A program made the position numbers and the translations under genes. From Pseudomonas rhizosphaerae (GTDB lineage Bacteria; Pseudomonadota; Gammaproteobacteria; Pseudomonadales; Pseudomonadaceae), in NCBI RefSeq assembly GCF_000761155.1, contig NZ_CP009533.1, positions 434,001-498,000 on the forward strand: 64,000 bases of DNA, read 5' to 3'. The notes beneath the pieces were generated by a model. That model ran no database searches and was not told the DNA's origin. It worked only from the letters and a program-made list of their open reading frames with translations. Shown piece after piece: positions 8,170-21,787 of this stretch (the first letter of the stretch is position 1; the number at the start of each line of letters is the position of its first letter).

Positions 8170-9263
8170 ATGTCCCTAGTGCTCGAGCAGGTCACTCGTC
8201 GTGTGGAAAACCAGTTGTACATCGACAATGCGTCGCTGGTACTGGAACCCGGTTCGTTCAACGTCCTGCTGGGGCGCACACTGTCCGGCAAGACCAGCCT
8301 CATGCGCCTGATGGCCGGCCTGGATAAACCCGACCAGGGCCGTGTGTTGATGAACGGTGTGGACGTGACCGGCAAGCCGGTGCGCCAGCGCAACGTCTCC
8401 ATGGTCTACCAGCAGTTCATCAACTACCCGACCATGACCGTCTTCGACAACATCGCCTCGCCGCTGCGTCAGGCCGGCATGGCTCGCGAGCAGATCGAGG
8501 AGCGGGTGCTGCAGACCGCGCGGATGTTGCGCATCGAGCCGTTCCTCAAACGCCATCCACTGGAACTGTCCGGCGGCCAGCAGCAGCGCACGGCCATGGC
8601 CCGGGCGCTGGTCAAGGATGCCGAGCTGATCCTGTTCGACGAACCCCTGGTGAACCTGGATTACAAGCTGCGCGAAGAACTGCGCTTCGAAATGCGCGAG
8701 CTGTTCCTCACTCGCCACACCATTGCCGTCTACGCCACCACCGAACCCAACGAAGCCTTGGCGCTCGGCGGCACCACCACCATTCTCCACGAAGGGCGGG
8801 TGATCCAGAGTGGCAGAACCCCCGAGGTCTACCACCGGCCGGCCAGCGTCCTGGCAGCCGAACTGTTCTCCGAGCCACCGATCAACCTGATTGAAGGCCG
8901 CATCGGCGGCCAGGAAGTCAGCTTCGCCAACTTCGTTCACTTTGCGCGCAACGTTGACCTGTCCGGCGTCCCGGATGGTGATTATCGCTTCGGCGTGCGA
9001 CCCAGCCATATCGGCCTGACGCCCAGCAACGACGACGATCTTGAGCTGGCGGTAACGGTGGAGCTGGCGGAAATCAGCGGCTCGGAAACCTTCCTGCACG
9101 TGCGCAACGAGTATTTCTCCTTGGTGCTGCACTTGCCGGGCGTTCATGACTATGCCGTGGATGCAGCGATACCGGTGTATATCCCGACCCACAAGCTGTT
9201 CGTCTTTCAGCGCAGCGGGCAATTGGTCCAGGCCCCCGGCCTGCGTGTAGCGAGGGCTGCCTG

Positions 9264-9264
<1 letters not shown>
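8170..9264 (+). CDS. ABC transporter ATP-binding protein 1, glycerol-type (GlpS-like), H-loop histidine replaced
   Basis: A 364-aa ATPase. The ATG at 8170 is used because it follows the ribosome site and begins MSLVLEQVTRRV. Walker A is GRTLSGKT (35-42), the signature LSGGQ is at 133-137 and Walker B LILFDE at 153-158. Where the H-loop histidine normally sits (VTHDQ.EA), this protein has ATTEPNEA, with threonine at 191. Its partner ATPase is complementary: canonical H-loop, degenerate signature. The pair would therefore make one normal and one degenerate ATP site. It is first in the six-gene operon and its stop overlaps the next start as TGATG. The similarity is to the Rhizobium glpSTPQUV glycerol system; the true substrate here is unproven. 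Confidence 0.88.
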
Positions 9265-11224
<1,960 letters not shown>

Positions 11225-11231
11225 GGCAGCC

Positions 11232-12032
11232 ATGAGCAAGCGCAAACTGATCCCCCTGCTGCTGTATATCCTGTTCCTGCTGGTGCCCATCTATTGGCTG
11301 CTGAACATGTCGTTCAAGAGCAACGGCGAAATCCTCGGCGGGCTGACGCTGTTTCCCCATGACTTCACCCTGGCCAACTACCGGGTGATCTTCACCGACC
11401 CCAGCTGGTACACCGGCTACATCAATTCGCTGTACTACGTGAGCCTCAATACGCTGATCTCGCTCAGCGTCGCGTTGCCGGCTGCGTACGCCTTTTCGCG
11501 CTACCGCTTCCTGGGCGACAAGCACCTGTTCTTCTGGTTGCTGACCAACCGCATGGCCCCGCCGGCGGTGTTCCTGCTGCCGTTCTTCCAGCTGTATTCG
11601 TCCATCGGCCTGTTCGACACGCACATCGCCGTCGCGCTGGCCCACTGCCTGTTCAACGTGCCACTGGCGGTGTGGATCCTGGAAGGCTTCATGTCCGGCG
11701 TGCCCAAGGAGATCGACGAAACCGCCTACATCGATGGCTACAGCTTTCCGAAATTCTTCGTGAAGATCTTCATGCCGCTGATCGGCTCGGGGATCGGCGT
11801 GACAGCGTTCTTCTGCTTCATGTTCTCGTGGGTCGAGCTGCTGCTGGCGCGCACCTTGACCTCGGTCGACGCCAAGCCGATCGCGGCGGTGATGACCCGT
11901 ACGGTCTCAGCTTCCGGTATCGACTGGGGCGTGCTGGCTGCGGCCGGCGTGCTGACCATCGTGCCCGGCATGCTGGTGATCTGGTTCGTTCGCAACCATG
12001 TGGCCAAGGGCTTTGCCCTGGGCCGCGTATGA
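11232..12032 (+). CDS. ABC transporter permease 2, carbohydrate/glycerol type (GlpQ-like)
   Basis: A 266-aa MalG-like permease with hydrophobic N-terminal segment LIPLLLYILFLLVPIYWLL and EAA loop IDETAYIDGYSFPKFFVKIF. It begins 7 bp after the other permease and has AGGC upstream. Together the two permeases form the translocation channel of the importer. Confidence 0.9.
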   Translation: MSKRKLIPLLLYILFLLVPIYWLLNMSFKSNGEILGGLTLFPHDFTLANYRVIFTDPSWYTGYINSLYYVSLNTLISLSVALPAAYAFSRYRFLGDKHLFFWLLTNRMAPPAVFLLPFFQLYSSIGLFDTHIAVALAHCLFNVPLAVWILEGFMSGVPKEIDETAYIDGYSFPKFFVKIFMPLIGSGIGVTAFFCFMFSWVELLLARTLTSVDAKPIAAVMTRTVSASGIDWGVLAAAGVLTIVPGMLVIWFVRNHVAKGFALGRV

Positions 12033-12042
12033 GGAGCCTGTG

Positions 12043-12315
12043 ATGGAGTGGATGGCCTGGACTTTACCGACTGCCTTGTTCTTCGGCGCCATTGCGCTGT
12101 TGCTCGCCGGCATGACGTTCTACGAACTGCGCGCGCCCTGCACCGAGCGCCGCGGGTTTCTGCCGATCGCCACCACGCGTGGCGACCGGTTGTTCATTGG
12201 TCTTCTCGGTAGCGCCTACCTGCACCTGCTGGTGATCGGCGTGACCGACTGGAACATCTGGGTGGCGTCAGCGCTGTCCCTGGTGTGGTTGCTGGCGGTA
12301 ATGCGTTGGGGCTGA
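12043..12315 (+). CDS. DUF2160 small integral membrane protein (GlpU-like)
   Basis: A 90-aa protein, mostly hydrophobic, with three likely membrane segments (about residues 7-25, 46-66 and 70-86). The start at 12043 follows GAGGAG. This family is found almost only within this kind of glycerol-type ABC operon, between the permeases and the binding protein, as GlpU in Rhizobium. Its function is not established. The conserved position suggests it is an accessory subunit of the transporter. Confidence 0.85.
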   Translation: MEWMAWTLPTALFFGAIALLLAGMTFYELRAPCTERRGFLPIATTRGDRLFIGLLGSAYLHLLVIGVTDWNIWVASALSLVWLLAVMRWG

Positions 12316-12327
12316 GCCATACCTGGG

Positions 12328-12342
12328 TTTGCGCAGCGCAAA
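12328..12342. promoter_or_regulatory. perfect 15-nt inverted repeat before the binding-protein gene
   Basis: TTTGCGCAGCGCAAA is a perfect palindrome around a central A, 22 bp before the binding-protein ATG. It lies in the only gap of any size within the operon. Such a hairpin can protect the downstream message and raise binding-protein levels over membrane subunits; a DNA-binding site is the alternative. Confidence 0.4.
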
Positions 12343-12363
12343 AAATTCAAACAGGAGGTCACT

Positions 12364-14109
<1,746 letters not shown>

Positions 14110-14140
14110 CAGCGCTGCGGTGCGTCTGATAAACCGTGGC

Positions 14141-14220
14141 GCCTGCTTCGCGGCCACGGACCGCTCCTACGGGGGAATAGATTCATTCCGTGGGAGCGGT
14201 CATCGGCCGCGAAAGGGGCT
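14141..14220. repeat. pair of inverted REP-type elements
   Basis: GCTTCGCGGCCACGGACCGC near 14145 and the inverted partner GTGGGAGCGGTCATCGGCCG near 14190 face each other in the gap between the binding-protein gene and folD. This is a typical pseudomonad REP doublet between convergent genes. It probably acts as the common 3' end, since I see no T-tract terminator here. Confidence 0.7.
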
Positions 14221-14224
14221 CACA

Positions 14225-15079
14225 TCAGCGGTGCAGCGTCTGGGCTGCATAGAGGGTATTTTCCAACAAGCAGGCGCGGGTCATTGGGCCTACGCCGCCT
14301 GGCACCGGAGTGATCCAGCCCGCGCGGGGCAGGGCGGTTTCGTACACCACATCGCCCACTAGCTTGCCATCGGCCTGACGGTTGATGCCCACGTCGATCA
14401 CGATCGCGCCTTCCTTGATCCATTCGCCCTTCACCAGCCCCGGCTTGCCGGCAGCGACCACCACCAGGTCGGCGCGACCCACATGGCCAGCCAGGTCCTG
14501 GGTGAAACGGTGGGTCACGGTCACGGTACAGCCCGCCAGCAACAGCTCCATGGCCATGGGCCGACCGACGATGTTGGACGCTCCCACCACCACTGCATCC
14601 ATCCCGTACAGATCCTGGCCGGTGCTTTCCAGCAGCGCCATGATCCCCTTGGGGGTGCAGGGGCGGAGCAACGGAATGCGCTGGGCCAGGCGGCCGACGT
14701 TATAAGGGTGGAACCCATCGACGTCCTTGTCCGGACGGATACGCTCGAGCAGCAACGACGCGTCCAGATGCTCGGGCAGCGGCAGCTGTAACAGGATGCC
14801 GTCGATATCGGTATCGGCATTGAGCGTGTCGATCAGCGTTTCCAGCTCCAGCTGGGAGGTCGCGCTCGGTAGGTCGAACGCCCGAGAAACGAACCCGACT
14901 TCTTCGCAGTCCTTGCGCTTGTGCGAAACGTAGACCTGGGAGGCGGGGTCGGTACCCACCAGAATCACCGCGAGCCCTGGCGTGCGCAGGCCTTGCTGAC
15001 GACGCTCGGCAACCTGATGAGCGATCTGCTGGCGCAGGTTGGCGGCGATCGCCTTGCCGTCGATAAGTTGTGCAGTCAT
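14225..15079 (-). CDS. folD: bifunctional methylenetetrahydrofolate dehydrogenase/cyclohydrolase FolD
   Basis: A 284-aa cytosolic enzyme. It interconverts 5,10-methylene-THF, methenyl-THF and 10-formyl-THF for purine and formyl-Met synthesis. Catalytic Tyr50 and Lys54 lie in [11 protein letters not shown]. The [11 protein letters not shown] and cofactor-binding [14 protein letters not shown] motifs are present, and the C-terminal [11 protein letters not shown] signature is intact. Length is standard. It is convergent with the ABC operon and divergent from the tRNA cluster. Confidence 0.97.
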   Translation of the reverse strand: MTAQLIDGKAIAANLRQQIAHQVAERRQQGLRTPGLAVILVGTDPASQVYVSHKRKDCEEVGFVSRAFDLPSATSQLELETLIDTLNADTDIDGILLQLPLPEHLDASLLLERIRPDKDVDGFHPYNVGRLAQRIPLLRPCTPKGIMALLESTGQDLYGMDAVVVGASNIVGRPMAMELLLAGCTVTVTHRFTQDLAGHVGRADLVVVAAGKPGLVKGEWIKEGAIVIDVGINRQADGKLVGDVVYETALPRAGWITPVPGGVGPMTRACLLENTLYAAQTLHR

Positions 15080-15180
15080 GACGCGTGATTAACCATCGAA
15101 AAGGAATGAAAATGTGCGCGCATTCTCGCATGTCGCACGCCCAGGGCAAAGGCGCTTGCTTGGCGAAACCTCCTAAGCCC

Positions 15181-15238
15181 TTTAATTAAATGAATTTTTT
15201 TCAAAAAAGAGTTGACGACCCCAAGGCTCGCCTATAAC
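15181..15238 (+). promoter_or_regulatory. sigma-70 promoter with UP-like element for the tRNA cluster
   Basis: TTGACG at 15212-15217 and TATAAC at 15233-15238 (15-bp spacer) are preceded by A/T tracts at 15181-15210 that resemble an UP element, and followed by a GC-rich discriminator. This fits a strong stable-RNA promoter for the three tRNAs. The rest of the 290-bp gap between folD and the first tRNA (15239-15369) would be leader RNA; I see no further gene in it. Confidence 0.6.
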
Positions 15239-15369
15239 ATTCGTCGCACTTGTCGGGCAGGGCCTAGCACTGGTGAAGAAGGTAAGGCGAAGCAGGCGGT
15301 TTCAAAGCTTGTTTGCCATCACCGACTGAAGCTCTGGATTTGTAATCTGCAAGGACTACAGACTCAAAA

Positions 15370-15446
15370 GCGCCCGTAGCTCAGCTGGATAGAGCATCCG
15401 CCTTCTAAGCGGATGGTCGCAGGTTCGAGTCCTGCCGGGTGCGCCA
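15370..15446 (+). tRNA. tRNA-Arg (anticodon TCT)
   Basis: A 77-nt cloverleaf with acceptor GCGCCCG/CGGGTGC (one G-T pair). The anticodon loop CTTCTAA has TCT at 15404-15406, the T arm is GGTTCGAGTCC, and CCA is encoded at 15444-15446. It reads AGA codons, which are rare in this high-GC genome. Confidence 0.97.
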
Positions 15447-15487
15447 TTAGGCAGCTTTGGCACAAGTAACGCAGCAAACGCAATATG

Positions 15488-15563
15488 GTGGGCGTAGCTC
15501 AGTTGGTAGAGCACAGGATTGTGACTCCTGTTGTCGTGGGTTCGATCCCCATCGTCCACCCCA
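15488..15563 (+). tRNA. tRNA-His (anticodon GTG)
   Basis: Acceptor GTGGGCG/CGTCCAC with a G at 15487 that can pair with C73, the histidine identity element. The anticodon GTG at 15521-15523 sits in the loop TTGTGAC closed by CAGGA/TCCTG. CCA is encoded at 15561-15563. It is cotranscribed with the flanking tRNAs. Confidence 0.97.
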
Positions 15564-15620
15564 TATTCCGAAAGGCGCCCGATTCTTACCGATCCGGCGC
15601 CTTTGCTTTAAAAGCTACAC

Positions 15621-15705
15621 GCGGACGTGGTGGAATTGGTAGACACACTGGATTTAGGTTCCAGCGCCGAAAGGTGTAAGAGTTCGAGTCTCTTCGTCCG
15701 CACCA
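15621..15705 (+). tRNA. tRNA-Leu (anticodon TAG)
   Basis: An 85-nt class II tRNA with long variable arm. Acceptor is GCGGACG/CGTCCGC. The anticodon TAG at 15655-15657 lies in the loop TTTAGGT, the T arm is GTTCGAGTC, and CCA is encoded at 15703-15705. It is last in the cluster. Confidence 0.97.
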
Positions 15706-15740
15706 ACTAGAACAGCAAGGCCTGGGCCTGCTGGGCAACG

Positions 15741-15766
15741 AAAAAGCCGCCTTCGGGCGGCTTTTT
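15741..15766. terminator. bidirectional Rho-independent terminator
   Basis: AAAAAGCCGCC-TTCG-GGCGGCTTTTT is a perfect hairpin with a TTCG tetraloop, with T runs on both strands. It ends the tRNA transcript on the plus strand and the bacteriophytochrome gene on the minus strand. Confidence 0.92.
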
Positions 15767-15806
15767 CGTGTCTGCGGTCTGGCGAGCGCTCAAAGCGCTG
15801 GAGGCG

Positions 15807-17975
15807 TCACGCCTCTACAGGCTGGACCATGCTGAACGTGATGACATTACCGTTCTGCTCGACGCTCAGGTTGCCGCTGTGGGCCACCGCGATCGCCTGG
15901 GAAATGTACAGTCCAATCCCCAGGCCGTTCTTGTTGCGCAGGTTTTCGGCACTGTGCGGCTTGAACGGCTGAAACAGTGTTGCCAGTCGTTCAGGCGCGA
16001 CCGGCGTGGTCTGGTTGAGAACCGACAGGCGAGTATTCCCCTGCTCGGCGCTTAAGCTGATCAACACCGGCGTGTCGGGCGTGCCATGGTAGCGGGCATT
16101 CCCCAGCAGGTTGGTGATGACCTGTGCATAGCGATCCGGATCGATCATGGCGCGCACATTCGGCTCGATACGTGCTTCGATGGTCAGGCCAGGGAAGGCC
16201 ACGGCGGTTTCGTGGACAATGCTTTCCACCAGGACCGACAAATCGGTATCGACACGGTTGACCATGATGCCCAGGCCAGATTGCAGGCGACTCATCTCCA
16301 GAATCTGGCTGATCAGCCGCTCCATGCGACCGCTGGAATGGCTGATGTGCTTGCGCAGTTCGGTGTCGCGCGTCTCGTTCGAGGACAGCATGGCAGCGGC
16401 CATGGAGATGGACTGCAATGGATTGCGCAGGTCGTGGCCGAGCATGGCGATCAGACGCTGACGCATGCCATCGATCTCGCTGGCACGGCTCAGGCACAGC
16501 TCGACCAGATCGCGTCGCAGCTTCTCGGCGATAGTGATGTCGGTATCGCTCCAGCTGGCCGAGCGCCCGCGCACCACTTCTTCCCAGGCCTCGAACGAGC
16601 CGCGTGGCGTCAACCGTGCCCCGGATGGCCCGACCTTGATGATCTTCTCCGGCTTGCCGCCCCAGCGCACATTGTTGATTTCTTCCTTGCGCAGCCACAG
16701 CACCCAGCCCGATTCCTGTCGATGGAAACGCACCGCCAGGATGCCGCAGTAGCCGCTGGTATTGCGTTCGCTCGGCGAGCCTTGCCAGTGCTCGGTTTGG
16801 AACACCTCGAGGTTAGGGTCCTGCTCGACGTGTTCCAGCACCTGGCGGCACAGTTGATCGAAGTGCCCGCCGATACTCTGGGTACGGCCCGACATCACCA
16901 CGGCGGCGCCGTCGCAGGGTATCAGGGAGGCAATGTTGTCCGGGTCGCCTGCCAGTGCGCTGACCAGATCTTCAGAGTCGCGGGCCTGGGTCATGAGCTT
17001 CTGCTGCTGGTCGCTCGCCTGCTTCAGGGTCTGGGTAGCCTGGTTGTGCTCCAGCCGTTCGACCAGCGCGCTGCACACCTGCGAGATGACCTGGAAGGAC
17101 ATGCGCAAAGGGTGAGCCATGGTTTTGGGTGACATGTGATGGCAGGAAAACAGCCCCCACAGCTTGCCGCCCACCACGATCGAAACGCTCATCGAGGCGC
17201 GCACGCCCATGTTGGTCAGGTATTCGCAATGGATCGGCGAAACGCTGCGCAGGGTGCTGAAGCTGAGATCGAACGGTTGGCCGGTCCGCGGATCCAGTGC
17301 CGGGGTCAGTGGCGCCGGCGCATAGGCCACATCGGCGATCAGGCGAATCGGGTTCTGGATATAGAGCAGGCGCGCCTGGGCCGGAATGTCCGACGCCGGG
17401 TAGCGCTGGCCCAGATAGCTTTCCAGGTCCTCGCGATGGGCCTCGGCAATGACTTCGCCGGATAGATCGGGACGAAAGCGATAGGCCATGACCCGATCGT
17501 AGCCGGTCATGTTGCGGATTTCCTGGGTGACTCGGCTCAGCAGCGCATCGATGTCATGGCGATTCTGCATCTGGCTGATGATGCGCTGCGCATAAAGGGC
17601 GAACTGACTGAACGAGCCGCTGGCCGTGCGCCGCGGTTCGAACTCCAGATACAGCACCTGCAGATGGCGGTGGGCGACCACGTCGAACAGGCGCCCGAGC
17701 AGTACGCTTTCGACACTGTTGGCCCAGTGGTCGCTGCTGGCAAGGCCCTCGCCGATCAGCGCCAGGATATCGGCACCGAGCAATTCGCCGTCCGGCGTCG
17801 TGCCCGGCAGTACATCCAGGCCGGTGATCGCCATCAGGTTGGTGCTGCGGCTCAGTACACGGCCTTCGGCATCCAGCGCGATCAGTGCGCCGTGAGGCTG
17901 GATCGCGCCCGGTCGATGAATGGGTTCGTCCTCGCAATTGGCGAGGGAGACCGACGTCACGGGGCTTATGGCCAT
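15807..17975 (-). CDS. bphP: bacteriophytochrome sensor histidine kinase
   Basis: A 722-aa red/far-red photoreceptor kinase. The start is ATG 17975 (MAISPVTSV, preceded by AGGAC), which puts the biliverdin-binding cysteine at position 14 as expected. The chromophore region has IHRPGAIQPHG and the GAF motif PASDIPAQARLLY. The PHY tongue is marked by PRGSF. The kinase has the H-box GHDLRNP (His514), an N-box (ITNLLGNARYHG) and GLGIGLYI. All signalling residues look intact. Neither a heme oxygenase (bphO) nor a response regulator is adjacent, so biliverdin and the phosphoryl acceptor must come from elsewhere. The gene sits alone between the tRNA cluster and tig. Confidence 0.93.
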   Translation of the reverse strand: MAISPVTSVSLANCEDEPIHRPGAIQPHGALIALDAEGRVLSRSTNLMAITGLDVLPGTTPDGELLGADILALIGEGLASSDHWANSVESVLLGRLFDVVAHRHLQVLYLEFEPRRTASGSFSQFALYAQRIISQMQNRHDIDALLSRVTQEIRNMTGYDRVMAYRFRPDLSGEVIAEAHREDLESYLGQRYPASDIPAQARLLYIQNPIRLIADVAYAPAPLTPALDPRTGQPFDLSFSTLRSVSPIHCEYLTNMGVRASMSVSIVVGGKLWGLFSCHHMSPKTMAHPLRMSFQVISQVCSALVERLEHNQATQTLKQASDQQQKLMTQARDSEDLVSALAGDPDNIASLIPCDGAAVVMSGRTQSIGGHFDQLCRQVLEHVEQDPNLEVFQTEHWQGSPSERNTSGYCGILAVRFHRQESGWVLWLRKEEINNVRWGGKPEKIIKVGPSGARLTPRGSFEAWEEVVRGRSASWSDTDITIAEKLRRDLVELCLSRASEIDGMRQRLIAMLGHDLRNPLQSISMAAAMLSSNETRDTELRKHISHSSGRMERLISQILEMSRLQSGLGIMVNRVDTDLSVLVESIVHETAVAFPGLTIEARIEPNVRAMIDPDRYAQVITNLLGNARYHGTPDTPVLISLSAEQGNTRLSVLNQTTPVAPERLATLFQPFKPHSAENLRNKNGLGIGLYISQAIAVAHSGNLSVEQNGNVITFSMVQPVEA

Positions 17976-18287
17976 GAAGGTCCTGCAATGATGGGCATTG
18001 TTACGGGGAGCGACAAAATGGTCATGTTCTCCACATAGAAGTACGAAGTAGTGACTGTATCCTTTCACAGGATACCAGCGAGCCGATCATTGTCTTGCAA
18101 AACTTGTCCGGCACGACACTTTTCATACCTGGATTGGCCTTGTTTTGCTGCCGTTGGACGGTTTCTGCAGCGACTTTGCGCGCATCCATGTGCATAGGGT
18201 GACTTCTTGAGTTCGAGCCACTAGAATGCTTGCCCTTGATCTGGGGTCGGAAATGGCCGGCTAACGTCTGTGCAACGAGGAAAATCC

Positions 18288-19598
18288 ATGCAAGTTTCTG
18301 TTGAAAACACTTCCGCTCTCGAGCGCCGCATGACCATCGGCGTTCCCGCCGAGCGCATCGAGGCCGAAGTCAACAAGCGTCTGCAACAGACCGCCCGTAA
18401 CGCCAAGATCCCGGGCTTCCGTCCAGGCAAGGTGCCTATGAGCGTCATCCGTCAGCGCTACGAGGCTGACGCGCGCCAGGAAGCCCTGGGCAACGTCATC
18501 CAGGCTTCCTTCTATGAAGCCGTGGTCGAGCAGAAGCTCAACCCAGCCGGCGCACCCGCCGTCGAGCCTAAAGTGTTCGAAAAGGGCAAGGATCTGGAAT
18601 ACATCGCCACCTTCGAAGTGTTCCCCGAGTTCGAAGTCGGCGCGTTCGACAGCATCGAAGTCGAGCGCCTGAGCGCCGACGTCGCCGACAGCGACCTGGA
18701 CAACATGCTCGAAGTGCTGCGTAAGCAGAACGTGCGTTACGAGCAGGTCGAGCGCGCTGCCCAGACCGAAGACCAGCTGAACATCGACTTCGTCGGCAAG
18801 ATCGAAGGCGAGGAGTTCTCCGGTGGTTCGGCGAGCGGTACCCAGCTGGTACTGGGTTCGGGCCGCATGATCCCTGGTTTCGAAGACGGCCTGGTGGGCG
18901 CCAAGGCCGGTGAAGAGAAGGTCCTGAACCTGAACTTCCCCGAGGACTATCAGAACCTCGAGCTGGCCGGCAAGGCTGCCGAGTTCACCGTCACCGTCAA
19001 CAGCGTTTCCGAAGCCAAGCTGCCTGAGCTGGACGAAGCGTTCTTCGGCCAGTTCGGCATCAAGGAAACCGGTCTCGACGGCTTCCGCGCCGAAGTTCGC
19101 AAGAACATGGAGCGCGAGCTGCGTCAGGCCATCAAGGCCAAGATCAAGAATCAGGTGATGGACGGCCTGGTGTCGACCAACCCGATCGAAGTGCCAAAGG
19201 CTCTGCTGGACAACGAAGTCGACCGTCTGCGCGTTCAAGCCGTGCAGCAGTTCGGTGGCAACATCAAGCCCGATCAGCTGCCGGCCGAGCTGTTCACCGA
19301 GCAAGCCAAGCGCCGCGTCGTGCTGGGCCTGATCGTCGCCGAAGTGGTCAAGCAGAACGAGCTCAAGCCGGACGAAGCGCGCGTACGCGAGCTGATCCAG
19401 GAAATGGCCTCGGCCTACCAGGAGCCCGAGCAAGTTGTATCGTGGTACTACAAAAATGATGAGCAGCTGAACGAAGTCCGTTCGGTTGTGCTGGAAGAAC
19501 AAGTTGTGGATACTGTTCTGCAGAAGGCTAAGGTGACCGATAAAGCGGTCTCTTACGAAGAAGCAGTCAAGCCGGCAGAAGCAGCACAAGCCGACTGA
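18288..19598 (+). CDS. tig: trigger factor (ribosome-associated chaperone and prolyl isomerase)
   Basis: A 436-aa protein, standard for the family. The ATG at 18288 follows GAGG. The ribosome-docking signature GFRPGK is at residues 43-48. An FKBP-like isomerase domain follows (around 160-245), then the helical chaperone C-terminus. It binds nascent chains at the exit tunnel. It starts the quality-control block followed by clpP, clpX and lon, an order conserved across gammaproteobacteria. Confidence 0.98.
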   Translation: MQVSVENTSALERRMTIGVPAERIEAEVNKRLQQTARNAKIPGFRPGKVPMSVIRQRYEADARQEALGNVIQASFYEAVVEQKLNPAGAPAVEPKVFEKGKDLEYIATFEVFPEFEVGAFDSIEVERLSADVADSDLDNMLEVLRKQNVRYEQVERAAQTEDQLNIDFVGKIEGEEFSGGSASGTQLVLGSGRMIPGFEDGLVGAKAGEEKVLNLNFPEDYQNLELAGKAAEFTVTVNSVSEAKLPELDEAFFGQFGIKETGLDGFRAEVRKNMERELRQAIKAKIKNQVMDGLVSTNPIEVPKALLDNEVDRLRVQAVQQFGGNIKPDQLPAELFTEQAKRRVVLGLIVAEVVKQNELKPDEARVRELIQEMASAYQEPEQVVSWYYKNDEQLNEVRSVVLEEQVVDTVLQKAKVTDKAVSYEEAVKPAEAAQAD

Positions 19599-19623
19599 TT
19601 GTCCAACTCGTTGGAAATACAAC

Positions 19624-19650
19624 CACAAGCCAGCCTCGCGCTGGCTTGTG
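19624..19650 (+). terminator. hairpin terminator or attenuator after tig
   Basis: CACAAGCCAGC-CTCGC-GCTGGCTTGTG is a perfect 11-bp stem with a 5-nt loop followed by CGTTTTC. The weak T tract suggests partial termination before clpP. Confidence 0.7.
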
Positions 19651-19689
19651 CGTTTTCAAGACATGACTATTTGGGAGTAACTGCAGAGC

Positions 19690-20325
19690 ATGTTCCGTAA
19701 TTCTTATATTCAGCAGAACTCTGACATCCAGGCCGCCGGCGGCCTGGTCCCGATGGTTGTCGAGCAGTCCGCTCGCGGCGAACGCGCCTACGACATCTAC
19801 TCGCGCCTGCTGAAGGAGCGAGTGATCTTTCTGGTTGGTCCGGTAGAGGATTACATGGCCAACCTGATCTGTGCGCAGCTACTGTTCCTTGAGGCGGAAA
19901 ACCCGGACAAGGACATCCATCTCTACATCAACTCCCCAGGCGGTTCGGTCACTGCAGGCATGTCGATCTACGACACCATGCAGTTCATCAAGCCGAACGT
20001 GTCGACCACCTGCATTGGCCAAGCCTGCAGCATGGGCGCATTCCTGCTGACCGCCGGTGCCGAAGGCAAGCGTTTCTGCCTGCCGAACTCACGCGTGATG
20101 ATTCACCAGCCACTGGGCGGCTTCCAGGGCCAGGCGTCGGACATCGAAATCCATGCCAAGGAAATCCTGTTTATCCGTGAGCGTCTCAACTCGCTGATGG
20201 CCAAGCACAGCGGGCACACCCTGGAAGAAATCGAGCGCGACACGAACCGCGACAACTTCATGAGTGCCGAAGCTGCGCAAGCCTATGGCTTGATCGACAA
20301 AGTGATTGACCGTCGCCCCGCTTAA
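19690..20325 (+). CDS. clpP: ATP-dependent Clp protease proteolytic subunit
   Basis: A 211-aa serine protease that forms the 14-mer barrel serving ClpX and ClpA. The catalytic triad is intact: Ser114 ([10 protein letters not shown]), His139 ([11 protein letters not shown]) and Asp188 (TNRDNFMS). The N-terminal propeptide is typical. GGGAG lies upstream of the ATG. clpX follows 112 bp downstream. Confidence 0.98.
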   Translation: MFRNSYIQQNSDIQAAGGLVPMVVEQSARGERAYDIYSRLLKERVIFLVGPVEDYMANLICAQLLFLEAENPDKDIHLYINSPGGSVTAGMSIYDTMQFIKPNVSTTCIGQACSMGAFLLTAGAEGKRFCLPNSRVMIHQPLGGFQGQASDIEIHAKEILFIRERLNSLMAKHSGHTLEEIERDTNRDNFMSAEAAQAYGLIDKVIDRRPA

Positions 20326-20437
20326 CATGAGCCGCTCAAAATAGGGCTGGTTGGCACGTCCGACCATTGCCGGGCTTGAAAAAGCCTGCAATAGCCTTCA
20401 TCTTGTGTTGCAAGCCTATCGGATTTGGATCGATCGA

Positions 20438-21724
20438 ATGACTGACACCCGCAACGGCGAGGACAACGGCAACAAGCTGCTCTATTGCTCCTTCTGTGGC
20501 AAAAGCCAGCATGAAGTGCGCAAATTGATTGCCGGCCCCTCGGTCTTTATCTGCGACGAGTGCGTCGACCTGTGCAACGACATCATCCGCGAGGAGGTGC
20601 AGGAAGCCCAGGCCGAGAGCAGCGCGCATAAATTGCCCTCGCCCAAAGAAATAAGCGGCATCCTGGATCAGTACGTGATTGGCCAGGAGCGTGCGAAGAA
20701 GGTTCTCGCGGTAGCGGTGTACAACCACTACAAGCGCCTGAACCAGCGTGACAAGAAGAATGACGACGTCGAACTCGGCAAGAGCAACATCCTGCTGATC
20801 GGCCCGACCGGTTCGGGCAAGACGCTGCTGGCCGAAACCCTGGCTCGCCTGCTCAACGTTCCGTTCACCATCGCCGACGCCACCACCTTGACCGAAGCCG
20901 GTTACGTGGGTGAGGACGTCGAGAACATCATTCAGAAGCTGCTGCAGAAGTGCGACTACGATGTGGAAAAGGCCCAGATGGGCATCGTCTACATCGACGA
21001 GATCGACAAGATCTCGCGCAAGTCGGACAACCCGTCCATCACCCGCGACGTTTCGGGCGAGGGCGTGCAGCAGGCGCTGTTGAAGCTGATCGAGGGCACC
21101 GTGGCCTCGGTACCGCCGCAAGGTGGTCGCAAGCATCCTCAACAGGAGTTTCTGCAAGTCGATACACGCAACATCCTGTTCATCTGCGGCGGTGCGTTCT
21201 CCGGGCTGGAAAAAGTGATCCAGAATCGCTCCACCCAGGGCGGCATCGGTTTCAGTGCCCAGGTGCGCAGCAAGCAGGAAGGCAAGAAGGTTGGCGAGTC
21301 GCTGCGCGAAGTCGAACCCGATGACCTGGTCAAGTTCGGGCTGATCCCCGAGTTCGTCGGTCGTCTGCCGGTTCTGGCGACGCTGGACGAACTGGACGAA
21401 GCGGCACTGATGCAGATCCTCACCGAGCCCAAGAACGCGCTGACCAAGCAGTACGGCAAGCTGTTCGAAATGGAAGGTGTGGACCTCGAGTTCCGCAGCG
21501 ACGCCTTGAAGTCGGTTGCTCGCCGCGCGCTCGAGCGCAAGACGGGTGCCCGTGGCCTGCGTTCGATTCTCGAAGGCATCCTGCTCGACACCATGTATGA
21601 AATACCTTCGCAGACCGATGTAAGCAAAGTGGTCATCGATGAAAGCGTGATCGAAGGGACGTCCAAGCCGCTGTTGATCTATGAAAACAGCGAGCCACCG
21701 GCGAAGGCTGCACCCGACGCCTGA
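20438..21724 (+). CDS. clpX: ATP-dependent Clp protease ATP-binding subunit ClpX
   Basis: A 428-aa AAA+ unfoldase. I use the ATG at 20438 ([11 protein letters not shown]), which gives the normal length; the open frame further upstream lacks family similarity. The N-terminal zinc domain has CSFC and CDEC pairs, then Walker [16 protein letters not shown] and Walker [11 protein letters not shown] pore loop (GYVGED) and the ClpP-docking region around IGFSAQ are present. It recognises and unfolds tagged substrates for ClpP. Confidence 0.98.
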   Translation: MTDTRNGEDNGNKLLYCSFCGKSQHEVRKLIAGPSVFICDECVDLCNDIIREEVQEAQAESSAHKLPSPKEISGILDQYVIGQERAKKVLAVAVYNHYKRLNQRDKKNDDVELGKSNILLIGPTGSGKTLLAETLARLLNVPFTIADATTLTEAGYVGEDVENIIQKLLQKCDYDVEKAQMGIVYIDEIDKISRKSDNPSITRDVSGEGVQQALLKLIEGTVASVPPQGGRKHPQQEFLQVDTRNILFICGGAFSGLEKVIQNRSTQGGIGFSAQVRSKQEGKKVGESLREVEPDDLVKFGLIPEFVGRLPVLATLDELDEAALMQILTEPKNALTKQYGKLFEMEGVDLEFRSDALKSVARRALERKTGARGLRSILEGILLDTMYEIPSQTDVSKVVIDESVIEGTSKPLLIYENSEPPAKAAPDA

Positions 21725-21748
21725 TCGACAATCTGAGCTGAAACAAGG

Positions 21749-21776
21749 AAGGGGCCTACGGGCCCTTTTCGTTTTT
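21749..21776 (+). terminator. Rho-independent terminator after clpX
   Basis: AAGGGGCC-TACG-GGCCCTT forms a hairpin with one bulged G, followed by TTCGTTTTT. It separates clpX from lon. Confidence 0.85.
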
Positions 21777-21787
21777 CAGGCAGCGAA

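Noticed and set aside
15325..15362. Segment with GGATTTGTAATCTG resembling a tRNA-Thr (TGT) anticodon arm before the tRNA cluster.
   Set aside because: There is no acceptor stem, D arm or T arm at the right distances, and the stem pairs poorly. At best it is a chance match or relic.
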